Of a DNA stretch of 64,000 nt, positions 61,801 to 64,000 are shown one piece after another. The translations under genes were made by a program, and so were the position numbers. Numbering within the stretch: the stretch's first letter is position 1; each line of letters starts with the position of its first letter. Below the pieces are notes generated by a model, which saw only the letters and a list, made by a program, of their open reading frames with translations, made no database searches and was not told where the DNA came from. Source of the DNA: Fasciolopsis buskii (taxonomy: Eukaryota; Platyhelminthes; Trematoda; Plagiorchiida; Fasciolidae). The DNA lies in NCBI GenBank assembly GCA_008360955.1, contig LUCM01007960.1, positions 1 to 64,000 of the forward strand, written 5' to 3'.

Positions 61801-64000
61801 TTATATATTTTTTCGTGAATTCTCTTCTTAATATCTAATTAATAGCCTTCGGACGATTCACAACAAAACTGCCGAAGAGGAAGCGTAATAAAGAAAGCCA
61901 ACTTAGATGGTTTGCGTCATTTTATTGCGCTGCCGTCAACCAATGAAATAAATGTAAGTTCTTTCGACTGTCGTTCGTTTCGACTTTTAAAGTATTTTCG
62001 TTTGGTTCCATGGGCACGTCTTTATTGTGCGAAAAATCTGTCAGAAGTAACAAATTACCGAAGCTGAGGGTTTAAGGTTGTGCACGAAGGTCTTTTTTAC
62101 CAAAAGGAAAATAAACTTAATAGGTGCTGAATATTTTCCAAGAGGATTGGGATTGATTAATAACGGCGTTTCGATTGTCCGTGTTTTCACGTAAAACTAG
62201 TTTACGATGAGTTCCGACAATTGTTCATGAACTCCCGATTTCGGTGAAACTTAATTTGTTCAACGAGTGTCGATTTTTTTATAATTTTGTTTGCTGAATA
62301 GAGGTGTGTTTATCAGTACAAATATCCAACGCGAATAAAACCGGATAAGATGCAGCCTGAGGCTAGCAGTTTATTGACGTAATTAACTTCGGGAGGTAAT
62401 CGAAATCTTGGAAAATTTGTTCGAATAAGATTGTTGTGTATGTGCTTTCCAATCGGTAAAAGAGGGCAGCGGAACTAAACTGATTCAGACCATTGCACTC
62501 AGTCAAAGGGCTTGGCGGAATCGCTTAAAAAGCAATGGATTTTACGAGGATTTCACAGTCAATAAGCATGTTGGTACCCGTTGCCGATCGCTTCAGACTC
62601 ACCCAAAACGGATAGTATATTTGCACGATTCTGTTTACAGATGATGTGCCATCGAAAAAACGCCAACGTGCACAGTGCATCAAACACGCCAATTCTTCCG
62701 TTCTCCTCTACACCTAATCGCCACCCCATCGGAATCCACAATTCCTGTGGATGTGATACTAGCCGGTTGCCCATACCGAAGAAGGCGATTCACTTAGATG
62801 GTACCAATTAAAGCCTTTGAAAAAAACCATACGACTAACCCATACGACAACAAAACCACCTGATAGTCCTGTAACCCACCGCAGACCGGTGACTGATGGC
62901 CCAGTTCATACGCCCTTCGGATGGGCTTGACATCCTGAATCCCCAATAAACCATCTCGCTAGGGGTGCCGATCAGCATACAATCGTATGCTACACACGCC
63001 GTCCGTGGTTGATTTGGGACAAGGGTATATTCATTCCCCGTCGACTGATTACCACAGACCAATCAACCGGGTGGAGAGGGCCGGACATTCTCCTTTGTCC
63101 TCACCCTCTGATGGGAACGCGTCCGCCATGAGAAGGGAGTGCGTAGGGCTTGTTCGGAAGAGTGTAGTTGAGACGACCGATCGTGTGGGGTCAGTTTGCG
63201 AGGCGTTCGGGGCGAGTGGTGGACTCGGAGCCTGAATAACTTCCGTTCATGCTGAGGCGTTTGGAGTCGCGATAACACAGACGCCCTAGACTATTTATTG
63301 GTCACCCATTTCCATTCTCGCTTTTGATTCCACTGAAAAGCTGACGCTCCTGGAAATAATTAAATCCTAGTGGGAATGTTATTCAATATTAGTAGAATTG
63401 CAGAGGTTGACCGAACGACAGTTCCAGCTGATGGTACTGGACTATACAGACCACACCGATTTTTGTGTAACTTCTTGTTTCCTTTATCAATCATGAACGG
63501 ATGAGTATCAATTGCAATATGAGATTCTTGCCTAGTTCCATCCTGTCAGGTTTGAAAATGACAGCAAATGGTAGAACCGGAAGTCAGAATATTCATTTCT
63601 AAACGCCGTGACGTTAACTGTTTGGTTCAAACCAAGGGTGAGATTTCCCTGCATTTAGACGATTGGAACCATTCTCAAAACGTTCGAAATAGTTGACGTA
63701 AGACGTTACAGGTCACGTTGGCATCACTGTTTACACTGATGGTCATTTTTCGTGTTGTCAAATCGTTAAGAGCCATTGAAAAAACCAGTATTCAAAAAGC
63801 GTGGTTGAAAGGAATAACGCTTCAGATTCTGGTGTCCACTTGTCCTGAACCGTTTCATGTTGCGCCTTGATTTCATGCTTTCCGCCGGACTACTTTATGC
63901 ATATACATACGCTTTGTCTAATCCGTGTGTTTCGTTATAGCCTAAGACGCCACCTCTAACGCCTGTTAAAACGTCTACTGATGTGGAATTCAGTCCAGAC
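14530..64000 (+). CDS. Death-associated protein kinase (DAPK/DRAK)-family Ser/Thr kinase, nine exons, 3' partial
   Basis: Gene model: join of 14530-14597, 14636-14875, 26203-26341, 28846-28969, 55523-55598, 58243-58395, 60574-60619, 61846-61953 and 63941-64000. It gives 338 codons with no stop, and all junctions are GT/AG and phase-compatible. Visible landmarks are the glycine loop GDGHFAEV (22-29), AAK lysine K44, helix C Glu E72, TGGELF (105-110), HLDLKPEN with catalytic D147, DFG (167-169), GTPEFC then APE (185-193), DMWAIGVITY (205-214) and HPWI (278-281). RRGSV (292-296) matches the RRESV autoregulatory site of DAPK. HLD instead of HRD is normal for DAPK, DRAK and MLCK. The family phosphorylates Ser/Thr, notably on myosin light chain, in cell-death and cytoskeletal signalling; the substrate here is unknown. 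DAPK fits best through RRxSV, and DRAK-like features (YSREE, LLVKNP) are also present. Any ankyrin repeats or death domain would lie beyond the window. Confidence 0.93.
14598..14635 (+). other. 38-base micro-intron 1
   Basis: It starts GTGCGT and ends ACTTTTTAG, with a TACTAAC branch-point-like sequence about 15 bases before the acceptor. Removing it joins codon 23 (GA plus T, Asp) and completes the glycine loop GDGHFAEV exactly, which strongly supports the splice. Very short introns near the 5' end are a known habit of flatworm genes. Confidence 0.9.
14636..14875 (+). CDS. Kinase exon 2 (N-lobe)
   Basis: 240 nt, residues 23-102 plus two bases of codon 103. It contains GHFAEV, EFAAKFI with the ATP-anchoring Lys (K44), a loop at 47-66, the helix C Glu in IDREAF (E72), LKHENIVKLHEV (79-90) and VVLILD leading into the hinge. 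Acceptor TTTTTAG, donor GTAAGT. The loop at 47-66 is where DAPK kinases carry their basic loop; here it holds mostly Ser/Thr/Gly and scattered Lys. Confidence 0.95.
18047..18078 (+). repeat. 32-bp direct repeat, copy A
   Basis: It starts GCCATCAATACC and ends GAGGCCATTCT, and matches 20212-20243 with a single mismatch (A/C at the 13th base). It is not part of a recognised element. Confidence 0.8.
18080..20211. other. Segment between the 32-bp repeats; nothing recognised
   Basis: No open frame with a family motif. It includes a G run (18939-18945) and a GC-richer stretch at about 18900-19200 inside otherwise AT-rich intron sequence. Confidence 0.3.
20212..20243 (+). repeat. 32-bp direct repeat, copy B
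   Basis: Same orientation as copy A at 18047-18078, 2165 bp downstream, 31 of 32 bases identical. The pair could be a long target-site duplication, short terminal repeats or a dispersed motif. Confidence 0.8.
22319..22356. repeat. Perfect 12-bp-arm hairpin
   Basis: GAAGAATCAGAT at 22319-22330 and its exact reverse complement at 22345-22356, separated by 14 bases. It has no T-tail or gene nearby, so it is probably a structural repeat or miniature-element relic. Confidence 0.7.
22800..25620 (+). mobile_element. RTE-like non-LTR retrotransposon, near full length but dead
   Basis: Endonuclease motifs come first. LNISTPNQLRQQ and VDVCC lead to ARIQDPAS (22909-23040), LDWIPVNSPFCAV (about 23130) and LRRCLFVISVY. 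Next come AGDFNAQTS (about 23335) and DNGNCLIEVYSNHRPFL (about 23415-23465). RT motifs follow: KDWCESAIVLI, NHRKISLVSI and NQAGFCLEQSCVNKIF (24230-24410), DLEYAEY (24772-24792) where the YADD catalytic box should be, PSKCKLSLEDW (about 24885), and the thumb/C-terminus through FEYRCFLSIGRIW to about 25550. The frame changes repeatedly and stops are present, so it cannot be active. The style (RQG-type RTE rather than VPQGSVLGP CR1) is judged by eye. It is sense-oriented in intron 2 of the kinase gene. Confidence 0.88.
24717..25550 (+). repeat. 834-bp duplicated RTE segment, copy 1
   Basis: Part of the RTE in intron 2. It matches 35936-36769 at a constant offset of 11219 bases. From 24736 to 25550 I count three differences, all transitions (24979 A/G, 25126 T/C, 25149 C/T), and a few more in the first 15 bases. 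Both copies share the same YAEY lesion, frameshift and stop codons. Confidence 0.95.
26203..26341 (+). CDS. Kinase exon 3 (hinge to catalytic loop)
   Basis: 139 nt, completing L103 and encoding residues 104-149: VTGGELFARVAE, LSEEEASNFVEQIL, then GIVHLDLK with catalytic D147 and K149. Acceptor CTAG after a long T/C tract, donor GTGAGT at 26342. The phase-0 end falls between LDLK and PENIM, which sit on separate exons. Confidence 0.95.
26342..28845 (+). other. Intron 3 (2.5 kb)
   Basis: GTGAGT to TGCAG. AT-rich, with a short TA tract at 27943-27957. A 96-codon frame at 26599-26889 encodes a hydrophobic N-terminal stretch resembling a signal sequence, but it has no recognised domain and is probably chance. 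No transposon fragment was identified. Confidence 0.85.
28846..28969 (+). CDS. Kinase exon 4 (Mg-binding DFG and activation segment)
   Basis: 124 nt, residues 150-190 plus one base: PENIMIEDL, then KIKIIDFGLARVL with DFG at 167-169, NPNETFQDM and AGTPEFC. Acceptor TTGCAG, donor GTAAGC at 28970. Cys190 replaces the Val or Ala usual before APE in this family. Confidence 0.96.
31570..32545 (+). mobile_element. RTE-like LINE fragment, endonuclease domain only
   Basis: The plus strand shows RTLMQAGQR (about 31585) and SIDVCCVSGTRVQDSSRVI (about 31650), the typical N-terminus of RTE-like endonucleases. GVGIVLSEKAEAALLDWIP, then LCAVKL (31791-31870) is close to LDWIPVNSPFCAV of the intron-2 element. 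A frame at 32279-32545 aligns loosely with the C-terminal endonuclease region (MGWRDWRVL for the usual YRWRGSIQDCRSF). Stops and frameshifts are present, and no RT follows before the Penelope-like remnant. It is a third piece of the RTE lineage in this gene, diverged from the duplicated pair. Confidence 0.75.
32935..33022 (-). repeat. Hammerhead-like terminal motif, copy 1
   Basis: On the minus strand: TTGAGAAAG, then CTACCCACGATAG, then CCGAAACGTCGGG. A short stem (CTA with TAG, plus an outer G with C) precedes GAAAC. It is homologous along its length to the plus strand at 35529-35615. The CUGAUGA box of a functional hammerhead ribozyme is not intact. Confidence 0.6.
33059..33094 (+). repeat. 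Three-copy 12-bp tandem repeat
   Basis: The unit TTGTGTCTGTAT is repeated about three times (33059, 33071, 33083) and then trails into TGTGTCC. It is a minor simple-sequence expansion. Confidence 0.85.
33975..34090 (-). pseudogene. Possible PLE RT C-terminal block
   Basis: A minus-strand frame reads TPVILVVCPYFKGLSRW and then SIEPKVLVTF, comparable to the PY-KGLSE and F-P segments of Penelope-like proteins. It is short, and only strand and position relative to 35113-35502 add support. Confidence 0.4.
34690..35110. repeat. Dispersed repeat family, copy A
   Basis: GC-richer than the surroundings and alignable by eye to 62878-63250. Shared landmarks are ACTGATTGCTCAG with ACTGATGGCCCAG, GTTGGTTTGG with GTTGATTTGG, CATTTCCCC with CATTCCCC, and GGACATCCGCCATCGTCCTC with GGACATTCTCCTTTGTCCTC. 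Open frames occur on the minus strand (35106-34915, 34966-34703) but their protein reading is unrecognised. It abuts the PLE RT fragment. Confidence 0.65.
35113..35502 (-). pseudogene. Penelope-like reverse transcriptase, N-terminal fragment
   Basis: 129-codon frame on the minus strand. ILQKGLNFNF near the start is the conserved GLNFN entry motif of PLE reverse transcriptases. A helical stretch with NPNAARRTICNILREQQ and DEERKTLANIKW follows. Then comes AGKQIVLVILNRSDY, matching the usual ADKG-ATVI-NRSDY substrate-binding segment but with the DKG changed. The frame runs out at 35115 where the dispersed repeat begins, before the catalytic YADD-containing palm. It is a dead fragment. Confidence 0.75.
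35529..35615 (+). repeat. Hammerhead-like terminal motif, copy 2
   Basis: Plus strand: CCCTGAGTAA, then a perfect 5-bp stem GGCTA (35552-35556) with TAGCC (35564-35568), then GAAAC (35569-35573) and GTTTG. Stem followed by GAAAC is the layout of hammerhead stem II; CTGAGTAA stands where CTGATGA would be expected. It is homologous to copy 1 at 32935-33022 on the opposite strand. Confidence 0.6.
35936..36769 (+). mobile_element. RTE-like LINE segment, duplicated copy 2 (truncated at both ends)
   Basis: Nearly identical to 24717-25550. It contains the dead catalytic box YAEY (36000-36011), PSKCKLSLEDW and the C-terminal block up to the CTCCTAAGTG region, then stops at 36769 without the 3' continuation seen after 25550. 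It also starts abruptly inside the RT palm. Because LINE insertion proceeds from the 3' end, loss of the 3' end argues for DNA-level duplication or gene conversion rather than a new insertion. Same orientation as copy 1. Confidence 0.95.
43786..43831. repeat. (TA)n microsatellite, about 23 units
   Basis: Uninterrupted alternating TA from 43786 to 43831. The Tyr-Ile run in the minus-strand translation here is an artefact of this repeat. Confidence 0.98.
44617..44640. repeat. (TG)12 microsatellite
   Basis: Twelve perfect TG units, 44617-44640. Confidence 0.98.
44887..45189 (+). CDS. Small open frame with two possible membrane segments
   Basis: 100 codons starting with ATG at 44887. Two hydrophobic stretches (residues about 24-43 and 52-70) are separated by a short polar turn (SCPNVSDK) and followed by a basic tail (FRARSNLETM). 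That layout would suit a small hairpin membrane protein nested in intron 4. I do not recognise a family, and the surroundings are AT-rich, so a chance frame is as likely. No promoter or polyadenylation signal could be assigned. Confidence 0.2.
   Translation: MNKLITNRSVHGNNIMGSKTEYSVNIAFCSFAAAIIHFVYQFLSCPNVSDKMVAIAIMNIVVSIQFVIYFRARSNLETMRAPNRSSPLAIHDRLQFKRLH
45500..46990 (-). other. Possible decayed LINE ORF1-like region
   Basis: Several minus-strand frames (46813-46439, 46170-45973, 45712-45518) are rich in Leu, Ser, Pro and Phe, similar in flavour to the presumed ORF1 region at 1178-2352. A plus-strand frame at 46671-46985 (MSGGGRIKGMYIAGNG) is also open. No motif confirms either strand. 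It is recorded because coding-like texture stands out against the intron. Confidence 0.2.
48960..50620 (+). mobile_element. Weak CR1-like reverse transcriptase remnant
   Basis: At 50475-50543 the plus strand reads PNNLSQSLVRPLFLFINLS, which aligns with the VPQGSVLGPLLFLIFINDLP palm motif of CR1-type RTs. The following FADD box is not preserved. Upstream, frames at 48967-49152, 49231-49458 and 49697-50104 are open on the same strand but cannot be aligned with confidence. If real, this is a very old copy. Confidence 0.4.
49654..49672 (+). repeat. T9-G10 homopolymer junction
   Basis: A run of nine T is followed directly by ten G. It is a likely spot for sequencing or length error. Confidence 0.9.
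50620..55522. other. Distal part of intron 4, nothing recognised
   Basis: AT-rich sequence. Frames such as 52112-52585 minus (157 codons) and 52373-52648 plus show no motif. No transposon signature was found. Confidence 0.4.
55523..55598 (+). CDS. Kinase exon 5 (APE motif and helix F)
   Basis: 76 nt, completing A191 and encoding PEIVNFDPITF and DMWAIGVITYI, ending two bases into L216. Acceptor CACAG, donor GTAAGT. APE (191-193) and the invariant Asp of DMW (D205) are present. The sequence is typical of DAPK, DRAK and MLCK kinases. Confidence 0.96.
55599..58242 (+). other. Intron 5 (2.6 kb)
   Basis: GTAAGT to TTTCAAG. It contains a perfect 25-bp palindrome at 56308-56332. Frames at 56500-56751 and 57678-57986 plus are open but unrecognised. 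Confidence 0.9.
56308..56332. repeat. Perfect inverted repeat, 11-bp arms with 3-nt loop
   Basis: TGTGATGTGAT, loop TAT, then the exact reverse complement. As RNA it would form a strong short hairpin within intron 5. Confidence 0.9.
58243..58395 (+). CDS. Kinase exon 6 (C-lobe)
   Basis: 153 nt, completing L216 and encoding LTGISPFAGDSQIETFQNI, then VDYSREEI, LAKDFIRRLLVKNP and two bases of K267. Acceptor TTTCAAG, donor GTAAGC. SPFAGD and DFIRRLLVKNP are typical of the DAPK/DRAK branch. Confidence 0.96.
58396..60573 (+). other. Intron 6 (2.2 kb)
   Basis: GTAAGC to CGGTAG. It contains a TAA/TTA repeat at 59244-59296. No gene or transposon recognised; short frames at 59539-59830 plus lack motifs. 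Confidence 0.9.
59244..59296. repeat. (TAA)n followed by (TTA)n inverted trinucleotide repeat
   Basis: About six TAA units are followed by about ten TTA/TAT units, so the two halves are complementary and could fold into an AT-only hairpin. Confidence 0.95.
60574..60619 (+). CDS. Kinase exon 7 (46-nt exon, end of kinase domain)
   Basis: It completes K267 and encodes KRATVNECLKHPWIR (268-282), the conserved Arg and HPW of kinase subdomain XI. Acceptor CTTACGGTAG, donor GTAAGT. It is too short to be found by frame scanning; the phase match (1 + 45 nt) and the exact continuation of the kinase domain support it. Confidence 0.95.
60620..61845 (+). other. Intron 7 (1.2 kb)
   Basis: GTAAGT to TTAATAG. 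A minus-strand frame at 61288-61575 encodes several hydrophobic stretches but has no recognised family. A short TA tract lies near 61598-61608. Confidence 0.9.
61846..61953 (+). CDS. Kinase exon 8 (DAPK-like autoregulatory segment)
   Basis: 108 nt in phase 0, residues 283-318. RRGSVI (292-297) corresponds to RRESVV of DAPK1/2, whose Ser (S308 in DAPK1) is the autoinhibitory autophosphorylation site. KKA is inserted, then NLDGLRHFIA matches the start of the calmodulin-binding helix (NLENFKKFA in DAPK1). The basic, tryptophan-containing second half of that helix is absent: LPSTNEIN follows. Acceptor AATAG, donor GTAAGT. Confidence 0.9.
61954..63940 (+). other. Intron 8 (2.0 kb)
   Basis: GTAAGT to GTTATAG. 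It contains copy B of a dispersed repeat (62878-63250). Minus-strand frames at 62559-62774 and 62835-63062 are unrecognised. Confidence 0.85.
62878..63250. repeat. Dispersed repeat family, copy B
   Basis: GC-richer block alignable to 34775-35010 over most of its length with many substitutions (see copy A). The similarity includes GGACATTCTCC and a TTTGTCCTCACCCTCTGATGG stretch counterpart. No terminal repeats or poly(A) seen. The element type is unknown; a SINE, a LINE untranslated region or a satellite monomer are all possible. Confidence 0.65.
63941..64000 (+). CDS. Kinase exon 9 (Pro/Thr-rich tail, cut by window end)
   Basis: It begins in phase 0 after a GTTATAG acceptor and encodes PKTPPLTPVKTSTDVEFSPD, open to the last base. 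The TPP and LTP pairs are possible proline-directed phosphosites. The phase agrees with exon 8, but without homology beyond the kinase domain the exon call rests on splice signal, phase and openness. Confidence 0.6.

Noticed and set aside
1..64000. CRISPR array, bacterial operon or prophage
   Set aside because: No regularly spaced repeats and no dense coding; splice-structured gene and LINE content show a eukaryotic genome.

Overview
The window looks like nuclear DNA of a flatworm, most probably a digenean trematode with a large, retrotransposon-rich genome. Three things point there: one protein kinase gene spread over at least 49 kb in small exons, a 38-base first intron beside introns of 11 and 26 kb, and decayed RTE-like, CR1-like and Penelope-like retroelements of the kinds common in fluke genomes. 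The species cannot be named from the sequence alone.

The only host gene I can support is on the plus strand. Nine exons (14530-14597, 14636-14875, 26203-26341, 28846-28969, 55523-55598, 58243-58395, 60574-60619, 61846-61953, 63941-64000 and beyond) join in a single frame with GT/AG borders. They encode the start of a death-associated protein kinase (DAPK/DRAK) family serine/threonine kinase: 338 codons covering the complete kinase domain, a DAPK-like autoregulatory segment with an RRxSV motif, and the start of a proline/threonine-rich tail that runs off the window.

The left 14 kb, upstream of the gene, is an accessory zone of decayed CR1-like LINE pieces on both strands (1-2352 minus, 7378-8020 plus, 9234-9990 plus, 12780-14050 plus), with one unexplained 372-codon open frame (10995-12113). 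Intron 2 (14876-26202) holds an RTE-like LINE with recognisable endonuclease and reverse transcriptase (22800-25620), a 32-bp direct-repeat pair and a hairpin. Intron 4 (28970-55522) holds an RTE endonuclease fragment (31570-32545), a Penelope-like remnant flanked by inverted hammerhead-like motifs (32935-35615), a nearly identical second copy of part of the intron-2 RTE (35936-36769), microsatellites, and a weak CR1-like RT remnant (48960-50620). Introns 5-8 are mostly unassigned, apart from a palindrome, a TAA/TTA repeat and a second copy of a dispersed repeat (62878-63250).

The most notable observations are the kinase's reduced calmodulin-binding region and degenerate basic loop, the 834-bp direct duplication of a dead RTE flanking the exons for the catalytic loop and DFG motif, and the Penelope-like remnant bounded by inverted GAAACGT hairpins. 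I found no CRISPR array, rRNA, tRNA or bacterial-type operon.
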